From an uncultured Clostridia bacterium (GTDB lineage Bacteria > Bacillota > Clostridia > Oscillospirales > Oscillospiraceae), in contig CANDEH010000001.1 of NCBI GenBank assembly GCA_947383645.1, positions 62,001-126,000 on the forward strand: DNA of 64,000 nucleotides, read 5' to 3'. A program made the translations under genes and the position numbers. Positions 16,710 to 25,330 of this stretch are shown in pieces. The notes beneath the pieces were generated by a model. It was not told the origin of the DNA, did not search any database, and saw nothing but the letters and a program-made list of their open reading frames with translations. The stretch's first letter is position 1. The number at the start of each line of letters is the position of its first letter.

Positions 16710-17399
16710 CTACTCCCCCCTCTTGACAACCACCACGGAGAAGTACCCGGCCGTCTCGTCCATGTCGGCGAACCGGGGGAAGACCTCCTCCCCCTCCATG
16801 CCGCACCGGGAGACCATGGCCGCCCGATCCAGAAGCCCGTGTTCCTCCAGCTTGTTCCGCAGGGCCCCGATCTCCCGCCCGGCCTTCATAAACACCAGAT
16901 TGGCGTCCACGCCCAGGCAGTCCTCCATGTCCTTGTGGGAGGCGGGCACGATCAGCAGCCGCTCGCTGTGCTCACAGAGGCTCATATTCAGCCGGGCCGC
17001 CACCGCGCAGAAGGAGGGCACCCCCGGCACCAGCACCGCCTCAAACCCCCGCGCCAGCACCCGCCTGTGGACATACACATAGGTGGAGTACACTGTGGGG
17101 TCCCCCAGCGTAATAAACGCCACCGACCTTCCGGCCTCCAGCTGCGCGCACAGATCCTCCGCAATCCGGTCATAGGCCGCCGAGAGCATCCCGTGGTCCC
17201 GCACCATAGGCGTGGCGCACCGGAGCAGCGTCTTCCCCCGCACATGATCCTTCACAATCCCCAGGGCAGTCCCCTCGCCGTCCCCCTTATCGGGCACAGC
17301 CACCACATCGGCCTCCCTCAAAATCCGTAAAGCCTTCAGCGTCAAAAGCTCCGGATCCCCGGGCCCCACGCCTACGCCGTACAAGATACCTTTTGCCAT
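16710..17399 (-). CDS. cbiL: Cobalt-factor II (sirohydrochlorin) C20-methyltransferase
   Basis: The 229-residue SAM-dependent tetrapyrrole methylase has the N-terminal GVGVGPGDPELLTLKAL motif, TLGDPTVYSTYVYV and VPGVPSFCAVAARL, diagnostic for the CbiL/CobI branch. It adds a methyl at C20 of cobalt-sirohydrochlorin to give cobalt-factor III. It lies directly before hemA in the same transcript. Confidence 0.94.
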   Translation of the reverse strand: MAKGILYGVGVGPGDPELLTLKALRILREADVVAVPDKGDGEGTALGIVKDHVRGKTLLRCATPMVRDHGMLSAAYDRIAEDLCAQLEAGRSVAFITLGDPTVYSTYVYVHRRVLARGFEAVLVPGVPSFCAVAARLNMSLCEHSERLLIVPASHKDMEDCLGVDANLVFMKAGREIGALRNKLEEHGLLDRAAMVSRCGMEGEEVFPRFADMDETAGYFSVVVVKRGE

Positions 17400-17426
17400 C
17401 GTGCAAAAATCCTCCCATCGTTTTTC

Positions 17427-17574
17427 AATTAGGAATTAGGAATGACTGTGTCCGGCGACGCCGGACAATTCGAATTTGGCCGCGTACCGCGGCCTCCGCC
17501 ATTTCCACTCTGAATAATTCCAATCTGCGGCGCAAAGCGCCGCCACCAAAATTCCTAATTCCTAACTCCTAATT
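17427..17574. repeat. Heptamer-terminated element, copy 2
   Basis: Left end AATTAGGAATTAGGAATGAC; right end AATTCCTAACTCCTAATTTC. The internal GTCCGGC-GAC-GCCGGAC hairpin and the CGGCGCAAAGCGCCG hairpin closely resemble copy 1. The right end supplies the TAG stop of cbiK. Confidence 0.85.
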
Positions 17575-18351
17575 TCCCTCAGCCCTCTTAGCGTGTTCCA
17601 CAAAGATCTCCCGCACTCTGGGGTTCTCCCCCAGTCCCTCCAGCCGGCAGGTCACCTCGACGCCCCGCTGGGCCAGCATGGCCCGCCAGGAGTCGGCGTC
17701 CTCTCCGGCCAGATCGTTTTTGGCGTGGTCCCCGGCCACAATCATCAGCGGCAGCAGCAGCACCCGTTTTACATCCCCCTGCTCCTCTATCCGCCTGCAA
17801 ACCTCCTCGAACCCGGGATACCCCTCCACCGTGCCGATGTGGATATCCCGCCGCCCCATGTCGTGCAGAATATACTCCAGCAGCGCATACACCGCGTTGG
17901 CGTGGTGCTCCGTCCCGTGGCCCATGTACACCACGGCGCTTCCCACCTCCGCCGTCGGCAGCCGATCCAGCAGGGCTTTTGCCGCCGCCTGGTAGTCCGC
18001 CGCCTCCGTGAGCAGGGGCGAGCCGAAGGAGAGGGCGGCGAACCGATCCGCGTAGGGCCGGGCCTCCCGGACCAGCTTCTCCCACTCCTCCCCGTTCATC
18101 ACATGGGTGGACTGCACCACCACGTCCTCATACCCGGCCCGATACAGCCGATCCAGCGCCTGCGCGGGACTGTCAACAGAGAGCCCCTCCCGATCCCAAA
18201 GCCGCCGGCGCACCATACCGCTGGTAAAAGCCCTGGCGAAGTCCCGATCCGGGAAAGCCGCCGCCAGATCCCCCTCAATGGCCGCAATAGTCCGCTCCAG
18301 AGTATCCAAATGCGTCGTCCCAAAAGAAACCGCCAAAATCGCCTTTTTCAC
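17569..18351 (-). CDS. cbiK: Sirohydrochlorin cobaltochelatase
   Basis: The 260-residue class II chelatase inserts Co2+ into sirohydrochlorin, which defines the anaerobic (early cobalt) B12 pathway. Hallmarks are ILAVSFGTTHLDT at the N-terminus, VVYMGHGTEHHANAVY with the metal-site histidines, and LLLPLMIVAGDHAKNDLAG. There is no signal peptide, so it is cytoplasmic, unlike periplasmic CbiK variants. Its last residue and stop (AAT TAG) come from the adjoining heptamer repeat. Confidence 0.95.
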   Translation of the reverse strand: MKKAILAVSFGTTHLDTLERTIAAIEGDLAAAFPDRDFARAFTSGMVRRRLWDREGLSVDSPAQALDRLYRAGYEDVVVQSTHVMNGEEWEKLVREARPYADRFAALSFGSPLLTEAADYQAAAKALLDRLPTAEVGSAVVYMGHGTEHHANAVYALLEYILHDMGRRDIHIGTVEGYPGFEEVCRRIEEQGDVKRVLLLPLMIVAGDHAKNDLAGEDADSWRAMLAQRGVEVTCRLEGLGENPRVREIFVEHAKRAEGN

Positions 18352-18398
18352 CCAAACCCCTCCCGATTGTTCAAAGTCTCCCCATACAGCGCCATGCT

Positions 18399-18568
18399 GG
18401 AGGTAGGAGTTAGGAGTGAGGAGTGAATGAGTCCAGCGAAGCTGGACAATTTAAATTGTTCCAACAGAGGGCAAGCTCTTGCTCTCTACTCTCCATTCCC
18501 CACTCAAAAATTCAAATCCATCGCCGCAGGCGATACCTTCATTCCTAACTCCTAATTCCTAATTCCTA
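18399..18568. repeat. Heptamer-terminated element, copy 3
   Basis: GGTAGGAGTTAGGAGTGAGG at the left faces CCTAACTCCTAATTCCTAAT at the right. Internally it has a GTCCAGC-GAA-GCTGGAC hairpin and a TCGCCGCAGGCGAT stem. It lies between cbiK and cbiC. Confidence 0.85.
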
Positions 18569-18570
18569 AC

Positions 18571-19224
18571 TCAAAAGGCTTCTCTCCGCCCCTCTGACGC
18601 CATGTACAGCAGGGCGTTGCAGATCGCCGCCGCCACATTGCTCCCGCCCTTCCGGCCCATGGCGGCGATATGGGGGCGATCCATGGTCCGCAGCAGCTCC
18701 TTGCTCTCCACCACATTTACAAACCCTACCGGCACCCCGATTACCAGCGCCGGGGCAAAGGCTCCGCTCTCCATCAGCTCACAGGCCCTGACCAGCGCCG
18801 TGGGGGCGTTGCCTACCGCCAGTACCACCGGCCCGGACAGCTTTGCCGCCCGCTCCATGGATACCGCCGCCCGGGTGATTCCCCGCTCCTTCGCCTCGGC
18901 AGCCACGTCGGCCTCCGCCATGAAGCACACCGCCTGACCGCCGAAGGATCCCAGGACCCGTTTGTTTATTCCGCTGCGGGCCATCTCCGTGTCGGTGACA
19001 ATGGTGCACCCGCCGCGGATAGCCGTCAGTCCCGCCGCCACCGCGTCGGGGGTGAAGACCAGGTTTTTCGCATAGTCAAAATCCGCGCTGGTGTGAATAC
19101 AGCGCTTCACAATGGGCAGCTGCTCCGGGGTGAAGGTGTGGGGCCCCATCTCCGAGGCGATGATGGCCATACTCCGCGCCTCGATGTCCCCGGGGGCGGT
19201 CTGCTCCAGCTGAATTTTTTTCAT
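18571..19224 (-). CDS. cbiC: Cobalt-precorrin-8 methylmutase
   Basis: The 217-residue enzyme moves the C11 methyl to C12 to form cobyrinic acid. The catalytic-histidine motif CIHTSADFDYAKNLVF is clear, as are TDTEMARSGINKRVLGSFGG and the GVPVGFVNVVESKELL motif. The start at 19224 is set by AAGGGAGG. The longer upstream frame has no start signal. It follows a 500-bp gap after cbiP. Confidence 0.95.
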   Translation of the reverse strand: MKKIQLEQTAPGDIEARSMAIIASEMGPHTFTPEQLPIVKRCIHTSADFDYAKNLVFTPDAVAAGLTAIRGGCTIVTDTEMARSGINKRVLGSFGGQAVCFMAEADVAAEAKERGITRAAVSMERAAKLSGPVVLAVGNAPTALVRACELMESGAFAPALVIGVPVGFVNVVESKELLRTMDRPHIAAMGRKGGSNVAAAICNALLYMASEGRREAF

Positions 19225-19731
19225 AGAGATTCCTCCCTTGTTGAATATGGTAATAAAACCCTTTTTTCGTGCAACAGAGCGTGCAACACAAGGGGTATAT
19301 TTTGCAGAATTGAGCGGAAAAACGGCTGTTTTATTCGCTTTTTTCACGCTTTTTCAATTGTCAAAATCGGCGTTAACAGGGGCACCGCCGCCAAAAGCTG
19401 TGCCGGCGGCCGCAGCCTGGAATTTGCGGTAGAAGCTGCCGGCAGCCGCGTCAGAGGGCTCCTGACGGCACTCCCGCGCCCGGAGACTGTTTGAAAACCG
19501 TCAAAACACTGCCTTGGGGTGACTTTTTCGTTGTTCCATGTTCCTTTTCATTGAAATCAACCCGGAATTTCCACGTCAAAGCGCCTTGTCGGTGAAAAAA
19601 CTGCACCAATTCGGTATCCCGCCGGCTCTCAACCGGACGCTGGCGTGCGTATCGCCCCGGCACTGGGGTGCCGCCGTCGGACGCTCGGGTCTGACGGGCG
19701 GTCCGTCTGCGCTCTGTGGCTTCGCCGGCGG
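19225..19731. other. 507-bp gap without a recognisable gene
   Basis: Open frames here are shadows or unsupported. The minus strand contains a TTGACA near 19362-19357, but no convincing -10 at the right distance, and A/T-rich stretches before cbiC. I see no second cobalamin riboswitch signature. It could hold an internal promoter for cbiC and the distal hem genes. Confidence 0.4.
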
Positions 19732-21222
19732 TTATTTTTCCGCTAAAATCCGGTAGATGGCCTCCATATCCAGGGATTGGCGCAGGCCGTCGGCCAGCAG
19801 ATCGTACTGGGTCCGCTGGTACTCGGCCCAGTCCAGGGCGGCGGTCCCGGCTGTGAGACCCCTGGCCCGGAGGAGGCAGTCCACCAGCGCTCCGGCGCAC
19901 TCCGCCCGGTCAAAGAGGCCGTGAATGTAGCAGCCAAGGACATTGCCCGCCGCCTGGCCGTCGGCCTTCTCCCGGCCTGTCTGGTCCCGGAGGGTCATGA
20001 CGGGGTGCAAATTCTCCGTCTCGCCCATGTGGATCTCGTAGCCGGTAAAGGCGGCGCCGGCGAGGCCGGCGAAGACGCCCTGGGCGGCGGTGAAGGTTCC
20101 CTCCACCCGGGTGCGGGTCTTCTCCCCCCGGAACACCGTCCGGCCGGGGAGGAGGCCCAGGCCCCGCAGGGTCCCGCCGCCCTCCACCCCCTCCGGGTCG
20201 GCAATCTCCTCCCCCAGCATCTGGTAGCCGCCGCAGATGCCCAGGACGGCCCCGCCCCGGCTGGCGTGCTGGAGGAGTTTGGCCTCCATGCCGCTCTGGC
20301 GCAGCCACCGCAGGTCGGAGAGGGTGCTTTTGGTGCCCGGCAGGATGATGAGATCCGGCTCCCCCAGGGTCCGGGGGTCGTCCACATAGCGCAGGCTCAC
20401 CTGCTCCAGACGCTCCAGCGGGTTGAAGTCGGTGAAGTTGGAGAGACGGGGCAGGCGGATGACCGCGATGTCGATGAGCCCCACCCGGCCGCCCCGGTCC
20501 AGACGGGCGGAGAGGGAGTCCTCGTCGTCGATGTCCACGTTCAGCATGGGCACCACGCCTAAAACCGGCTTTCCCGTCAGCTCCTCCAGGGTGGTCAGGC
20601 CGGGGCGGAGGATGGCCGCGTCCCCCCGAAACTTGTTGATGATAAGGCCCCGGATCCGTGCCTGCTCCTCCGGCTCCAGCAGCTTCACCGTGCCGTAGAG
20701 GGAGGCGAAGACGCCCCCCCGGTCGATGTCGCCGCAGAGGAGCACGGGGGCGCCGGCGATTTTTGCCATGCCCATGTTGACAAAGTCGTCGGCCCGGAGG
20801 TTGATCTCCGCCGGGGAGCCGGCCCCCTCGATGACGACGATGTCGTTCTCCGCGCTGAGGCGGCGGTAGGCGGCCTCGATCTCCGGGCGCAGGGCCTTCT
20901 TGTACCGGTAGTACTCCCGGGCGGCCATGGTGGCCCGGGGGACGCCGCAGACAATGACCTGGCTGCCCACGCTGCTGGTGGGCTTGAGGAGCACCGGGTT
21001 CATGTCCACCGAGGGCTCCACCCCCGCCGCCAGGGCCTGGACGTACTGGGCCCGGCCCATCTCGAGGCCGTCGGCGGTGATGGCGGAGTTCAGCGCCATG
21101 TTCTGAGATTTGAAGGGGGCGACCCGATAGCCGTCCTGGGCAAAGATCCGGCACAGTCCGGCGCAGAGCAGACTTTTGCCCGCGTTGGATGCGGTCCCCT
21201 GAATCATAATGGCCTTCGCCAC
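19732..21222 (-). CDS. cbiP: Cobyric acid synthase (glutamine-hydrolysing)
   Basis: The 496-residue enzyme amidates the b, d, e and g side chains of (adenosyl)cobyrinic a,c-diamide. The N-terminus has the dethiobiotin-synthetase-like P-loop (IMIQGTASNAGKSLLCAGL) and SQNMALNSAITADGLEMGRA. The C-terminal GATase domain has the nucleophile in AVLGICGGYQMLG and the histidine in GCYIHGLFD. It starts at the base after the cobD stop, so the two are tightly coupled. Confidence 0.96.
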   Translation of the reverse strand: MAKAIMIQGTASNAGKSLLCAGLCRIFAQDGYRVAPFKSQNMALNSAITADGLEMGRAQYVQALAAGVEPSVDMNPVLLKPTSSVGSQVIVCGVPRATMAAREYYRYKKALRPEIEAAYRRLSAENDIVVIEGAGSPAEINLRADDFVNMGMAKIAGAPVLLCGDIDRGGVFASLYGTVKLLEPEEQARIRGLIINKFRGDAAILRPGLTTLEELTGKPVLGVVPMLNVDIDDEDSLSARLDRGGRVGLIDIAVIRLPRLSNFTDFNPLERLEQVSLRYVDDPRTLGEPDLIILPGTKSTLSDLRWLRQSGMEAKLLQHASRGGAVLGICGGYQMLGEEIADPEGVEGGGTLRGLGLLPGRTVFRGEKTRTRVEGTFTAAQGVFAGLAGAAFTGYEIHMGETENLHPVMTLRDQTGREKADGQAAGNVLGCYIHGLFDRAECAGALVDCLLRARGLTAGTAALDWAEYQRTQYDLLADGLRQSLDMEAIYRILAEK

Positions 21223-22269
21223 CTACAGCACCTCCCTTATCGCTTGCAGCAGACGGGTATTATCCGGGTGTGTCCGGACGCAGACCCGGTAGTAATCCGG
21301 TCCCAGACCGGGGCAGCCGGCGCAGGAGCGGATGAGAATATTCTTTTCCAAAAGCCGCTCCCGCAGGTCGCTGCGGCCGGCGCGGAGGAGCAGGTAGTTG
21401 GCCTCCCCCTCCCATACGGTCAGATCCAGGGCGCGAAGGCCCCCCATCAGCCGGGGGCGCTCTGCGCGGAGGACCGCCCGGCCCCGCTCCGCCCAGTCGG
21501 GGCAGGCGCAGGCGGCCAGGCCCGCGGCCTGGGCCGCGCTGGACACCGCCCAGGGGGGACCCGCGCCGTAGAGGGCGCTGAGGAGGGCGGCGTCGGCACA
21601 GAGGCCGTAGCCCAGGCGCAGGCCGGGGATGGCGTAGGTCTTGGTGAAGGCCCGCAGCAAAAAGAGCTGAGGATTTTTCGCCAGCAGTTCCGCCGCGCTG
21701 GGGCGGTCGGTGAGGGCGATGAAGCACTCGTCCACCACCAGCCGGGCCCCGATGGCGCCGCACCGGGCCGTGATCTCCGCCAGGAGCGGCAGGGGAATGC
21801 AGCGGCCGGTGGGGTTGTTGGGGGTGCAGAGAAAGACGAGGCCGATCCCCGGCGTCAGGGCGCTGAGAAAGTCCTCCGTCAGGTCAAATTTCCGCTCCGC
21901 GCAAAGCGGAAACCGCTCCGCCGCGCAGCCTGTCAGGCGGAGGGCCTGCTCATACTCGGAGAAGGTGGGGGCGGTGACGAGGGCCCTCTCAGGGCGCAGG
22001 GCCAGACAGAGCCGGTAGATGAGATCCGCCGCGCCGGCCCCGCAGATCACCTCCTCCGGCGAGCAGCCCTGGAGGGCGGCAATCGCGCGGCGCAGGTCGG
22101 CGCAGAAGGGGTCGGGGTAGTTCACCGCCGCCTCCACCGAGGAGCGGACAGCCTCCGCCACAGCCGGGGGCATCCCCAGAGGGTGGAGATTGGCGGAGAA
22201 GTCGAGGGCGGCGGGGTGGTTCCAGACGTCGCCGCCGTGGGTGTAGACTGGGGCTTGGGCGTTTGGCAT
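21223..22269 (-). CDS. cobD: L-threonine-O-3-phosphate decarboxylase
   Basis: The 348-residue PLP enzyme of the histidinol-phosphate-aminotransferase fold makes (R)-1-amino-2-propanol phosphate, the linker of the nucleotide loop. Motifs include DFSANLHPLGMPPAV, VICGAGAADLIYRL, CTPNNPTGRCIP, the DECFIALTD segment and the PLP lysine in LRAFTKTYAIPGLRLGYG. Context between cbiB and cbiP supports CobD over HisC. Confidence 0.93.
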   Translation of the reverse strand: MPNAQAPVYTHGGDVWNHPAALDFSANLHPLGMPPAVAEAVRSSVEAAVNYPDPFCADLRRAIAALQGCSPEEVICGAGAADLIYRLCLALRPERALVTAPTFSEYEQALRLTGCAAERFPLCAERKFDLTEDFLSALTPGIGLVFLCTPNNPTGRCIPLPLLAEITARCGAIGARLVVDECFIALTDRPSAAELLAKNPQLFLLRAFTKTYAIPGLRLGYGLCADAALLSALYGAGPPWAVSSAAQAAGLAACACPDWAERGRAVLRAERPRLMGGLRALDLTVWEGEANYLLLRAGRSDLRERLLEKNILIRSCAGCPGLGPDYYRVCVRTHPDNTRLLQAIREVL

Positions 22270-22283
22270 GGAAACCTCCGGAG

Positions 22284-22320
22284 AGTTAGGAATTAGGAAT
22301 TAGGAGTTAGGAATTGTGGT
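22284..22320. repeat. Heptamer repeat, left end only (copy 4)
   Basis: GTTAGGAATTAGGAATTAGG then GAGTTAGGAATT is followed by a GTCGCC-TGC-GGCGAC hairpin (22321-22335), but no clear right-hand inverted end appears before cbiB. This is probably a decayed or one-sided copy. Confidence 0.7.
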
Positions 22321-22420
22321 GTCGCCTGCGGCGACGGATTTACAATGGGAGGCAGGGAGTAGATTTTTGGTGGAAGAGAGAGAAAATTCCGTTGCCGCTG
22401 GATACATTCGTTCCGGATTT

Positions 22421-23389
22421 CTAAGATAAGAGCGCTGTCAAGATGGTGAGCAGAGCTGCCGCGGAAACTGCTGCGGCGTACCCGCGGGCTACCAGGCTGT
22501 TTACACGGCGGATGTCCTCCGGCTCCACTGGCCGGGTGGGGTCGCCGATGGTGGGCTTCTCCACCAGACGGCCAAAGTAGCGGCTGGGGCCCGCCAGCTG
22601 GATGCCGAGAGCGCCTGCCGCCGCCGCCTCGGTGTGGGCGGAGTTGGGGGACTTGTGGTTCTTCCGGTCCCGGCCATAGATCCGAAACGCCTCTTTGCCG
22701 CTGAGGCCGGCCAGGGGCGCGGCCAGGCACAGCAGGAGGCCGGAGAGGCGGGCGGGGAGAAGGTTCAGAAGGTCGTCCAGTCTGGCGGCGCAGCGGCCGA
22801 AGTGCTGGTAGCGGGGGGTCTGGTAGCCCACCATGGAGTCCATGGTGTTCACCGCCTTGTAGAAGATGCCGGCGGCGGGGCCGCCGACGGCCAGGAAGAG
22901 CAGGGGAGCGATGACGCCGTCGGAGAAATTCTCCGCCACGGTCTCTACCGCCGCTTTGGCCACGCCGGCCTCGTCCAGGCAGTCCGTGTCACGGCCCACG
23001 ATCATGGAGACGGCGGCGCGGGCGGCGGGAAGATCCCCGGCGGTGAGCGCGGCGCAGACCTTCATGCTCTCCTGGCGGAGGGAGGTCAGGGCCAGGCACT
23101 GGCTGGTGAGGAGCACCGACAGGGCGAAGGCCAGGGGGGCGCAGGCCCAGCGGATAACAGCGAGGACAAAAGCGGTGAGAGCCGTGGGGAGGACGGCGAC
23201 CAGAAGCACCAGCAGCCGGCCGGCCCACCGCTCGCCGGCGGGGGTGAGGGGGAACAGGCGGCGGAGGGGGGACTCCAGACGGGCGATGAGCCAGCCGATG
23301 CCCCGCACCGGGTGGGGCAGGGTGCGGGGGTCGCCGATGAGGAGGTCCAGGAGCACTCCCAGGAGGAGGCAGAGGAGGCGGGCGGTCAT
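22421..23389 (-). CDS. cbiB: Adenosylcobinamide-phosphate synthase
   Basis: The 322-residue integral membrane protein joins the aminopropanol moiety to cobyric acid. It has several hydrophobic segments. Family motifs seen are LLDLLIGDPRTLPHPVRGIG, SMIVGRDTDCLDEAGVAKA, AVETVAENFSDGVIAPL, KAVNTMDSMVGY and NSAHTEAAAAGALGI. The ATG at 23389 overlaps the cobC stop (ATGA). Confidence 0.95.
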   Translation of the reverse strand: MTARLLCLLLGVLLDLLIGDPRTLPHPVRGIGWLIARLESPLRRLFPLTPAGERWAGRLLVLLVAVLPTALTAFVLAVIRWACAPLAFALSVLLTSQCLALTSLRQESMKVCAALTAGDLPAARAAVSMIVGRDTDCLDEAGVAKAAVETVAENFSDGVIAPLLFLAVGGPAAGIFYKAVNTMDSMVGYQTPRYQHFGRCAARLDDLLNLLPARLSGLLLCLAAPLAGLSGKEAFRIYGRDRKNHKSPNSAHTEAAAAGALGIQLAGPSRYFGRLVEKPTIGDPTRPVEPEDIRRVNSLVARGYAAAVSAAALLTILTALLS

Positions 23390-23982
23390 TTCCAGTTCCC
23401 CACCGGGCTGAGGAGGCGGAGACGGAGGGGCTCCTCCTCCACCTCCACGGCGAAGCCGCTGCAGTTGGGGCACTCCCAGTCGTAGTAGTGGGGGCGGGCG
23501 GGGACGCCCAGGCTGCTCATCAGGTTCATCAGGCTGCCGCCGTGGGTGCAGAGCCCTACCCGCTCATAGCCGTGAGCCCTGGCGTGGGCCACCACCTGCC
23601 GGATGGCGTCACTGAGGCGGCGGGTACAGTCGGGGATGCTCTCCCCCACGGGGAGCTTGGAGAGGTCGGAGGTGGTGAGCCACTGTTGGTAGAGGGGGTC
23701 GTCCTTCAGCTCCTCGTGGTTCCTGCCCTCGAAGGGGCCGAAGTCGGTCTCCCGGAGGCCGGGGATCACCGTCTGGTCCGGGTGCCGGGGCCAGAGGAGG
23801 GCCGCCGTCTGTTGGCAGCGGACCAGGGGGCTGCGGTAGACGTGGTCCACCGCCGGCAGGGTGGGGGACACGGTCCGGGCCAGGTCCTCCCCCTGGGGGA
23901 GGATGGGAATGTCGGTGACGCCGATGAAGCGGTGCTCCAGGTTGCCCTGGGTGGTGGCGTGGCGGACGAGAATGAGTTCCAT
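23386..23982 (-). CDS. cobC: Alpha-ribazole phosphatase (histidine phosphatase family)
   Basis: The 198-residue protein has the RHG motif LVRHATTQGNLEHRF, the second-histidine segment VGLCTHGGSL, and YRSPLVRCQQTAALL. In the B12 pathway it removes the phosphate of alpha-ribazole-5'-phosphate or of adenosylcobalamin phosphate. A C-terminal WECPNCSGFAVE stretch with CxxC is an addition often seen in clostridial members. The start at 23982 is set by AAAGGAG. The context within the cob cluster justifies the CobC name. Confidence 0.88.
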   Translation of the reverse strand: MELILVRHATTQGNLEHRFIGVTDIPILPQGEDLARTVSPTLPAVDHVYRSPLVRCQQTAALLWPRHPDQTVIPGLRETDFGPFEGRNHEELKDDPLYQQWLTTSDLSKLPVGESIPDCTRRLSDAIRQVVAHARAHGYERVGLCTHGGSLMNLMSSLGVPARPHYYDWECPNCSGFAVEVEEEPLRLRLLSPVGNWK

Positions 23983-23986
23983 AGCG

Positions 23987-24343
23987 TTACGCTCCTTTGA
24001 TAATAGTGGGAATACCGCAGCAGAGGCGGACGACCCGATCCGCCCGCTCCGCCAAAATGCAGCAGGTGCGCCCAACCCGCTCCCGCCACCGGCGGTCCAG
24101 GGGGTCCATGGGCACCACGCCGCATCCCACCTCGTCGCAGAGGAGGCAGACGTCGGGACAGGCGTCCAGAAGGGCATCCAGAGCGGTCCAGGGGTCCTCC
24201 GTATGCCGGAGCCACTGGGCGAGATTTGTGACGACGGGCCGGTGACAGCGTGGATCGTCGGAGACCTGGTCGAGAGTAAGGCCGGTGAGGCGCAGGGCGT
24301 AGGCCAGCTTGCCCTGCCCGGCGCCGCCGATGATGAGAGTCAT
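23987..24343 (-). CDS. Short CobU-like P-loop protein
   Basis: The 118-residue protein starts MTLIIGGAGQGKLAYALRL, a P-loop like that of CobU. It ends with CDEVGCGVVPMDPLDRRWRE and a GIPTIIKG tail that matches the C-terminal half of CobU. The central part that carries the guanylylated histidine in CobU is missing. It is therefore a paralogue lacking the guanylyltransferase centre, and could be a kinase-only or regulatory partner. GGAGGTTTCCC sets the start. A full CobU gene lies 1.5 kb upstream in the same cluster. Confidence 0.85.
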   Translation of the reverse strand: MTLIIGGAGQGKLAYALRLTGLTLDQVSDDPRCHRPVVTNLAQWLRHTEDPWTALDALLDACPDVCLLCDEVGCGVVPMDPLDRRWRERVGRTCCILAERADRVVRLCCGIPTIIKGA

Positions 24344-24360
24344 GGGAAACCTCCGGTTCA

Positions 24361-24528
24361 ATGAGGAATTAGGAATGAGGAATTAGGAATTTTGGTGGCG
24401 GCGCTTGACGCCGCGGATTGGAATTTTTAGAGCAGAGAGAGGGGTTCCTATCTCTGCTGGAACATTTTAAATCGTCCAGCGAAGCTGGACACCGCAATTC
24501 CTAATTCCTAACTCCTAATTCCTAATTC
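24361..24528. repeat. Heptamer-terminated element, copy 5
   Basis: The left array is GAGGAATTAGGAATGAGGAA and the right array is AATTCCTAATTCCTAACTCC plus one more unit. Internal hairpins are GGCGGCGCTTGACGCCGC-type and GTCCAGCGAAGCTGGAC. The right end supplies the last residues and the stop of cobS. Confidence 0.85.
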
Positions 24529-25293
24529 AAGAAGGTGTTGCGCCACCGCCGCAGCCGCCACCATGGCGCATTCGCAGAGCTGGAGGAAAAAGCCCTCCGT
24601 GTCGCCGGTGATGCCGCCGAATTGGCGATGGGCCAGGCGGTAGTACCAGGCGAAGACGGCCAGGGCGGCGGCGGGGACGGACAGCAGCTCCCAGGCGCCG
24701 CTGTCCAGGCAGAGCAGGGCGATGGCGAGAATTGCCGCGATTGTCTCGGCGAGGAGAACGGCCCGGGCCTTGCGGGCCTCTATGGGGTGGGTGAAGGTGG
24801 CCAGGAGGCCGCTGCCCCGGGCGTTGCGCCAGGAGACCGCCGCCAGGCCCGACAGGCAGCGGCTGAGAATGGGGGTCAGGGACAGGACGGCGGCGGAGGC
24901 GGCGGTGAGGGCCGTGTCGGCCCAGGCGGCGGTGAAGAGCAGGAGGTACAGGGCGCAGCAGATGACGGCAAAGGCCCCGGTGTGGCTGTCCTTGAGGATG
25001 CGCAGCTTCTCCTCCCGGCTGCGGCGGCTGGCCAGGGCGTCGCAGGTGTCGCAGAGACCGTCCAGGTGGATGGCCCCGGAGAGGGCGACGGGGATCAGGA
25101 CCGCCACGGCCGGACCCAGGGCGGTCAGGCCGAGCCGGGGCCAGAGCCAGAGCCACAGGCGCAGCGCGGCGGCGATGATGACGCCCGCCGCCGGGAACCA
25201 GCACAGCGCCCAGCGGAGGGACTTCTCGTCCCAGTCCACCTGGGGAACCGGAATTTTGGTGTACATGGAGAGGGCGATGAGAAGGGATTTCAT
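24508..25293 (-). CDS. cobS: Adenosylcobinamide-GDP ribazoletransferase (cobalamin synthase)
   Basis: The 261-residue multi-pass membrane enzyme joins alpha-ribazole to adenosylcobinamide-GDP. Hallmarks are ALSMYTKIPVPQVDW, HLDGLCDTCDAL (metal-binding) and RRSREEKLRILKDSHTGAFA. The start at 25293 follows GAGGA. The terminal residues ELGIRS and the TAG stop are read from the heptamer repeat, so the native C-terminus was probably shorter or different. Confidence 0.94.
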   Translation of the reverse strand: MKSLLIALSMYTKIPVPQVDWDEKSLRWALCWFPAAGVIIAAALRLWLWLWPRLGLTALGPAVAVLIPVALSGAIHLDGLCDTCDALASRRSREEKLRILKDSHTGAFAVICCALYLLLFTAAWADTALTAASAAVLSLTPILSRCLSGLAAVSWRNARGSGLLATFTHPIEARKARAVLLAETIAAILAIALLCLDSGAWELLSVPAAALAVFAWYYRLAHRQFGGITGDTEGFFLQLCECAMVAAAAVAQHLLELGIRS

Positions 25294-25330
25294 GGGAAAA
25301 TCCTCGTTTTCTCTACAGATGTATGAGGGC

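Noticed and set aside
19225..19731. Second cobalamin riboswitch before cbiC
   Set aside because: The gap was searched by eye for the GGTGNAAATCC core and the B12 box on the minus strand; neither is present.
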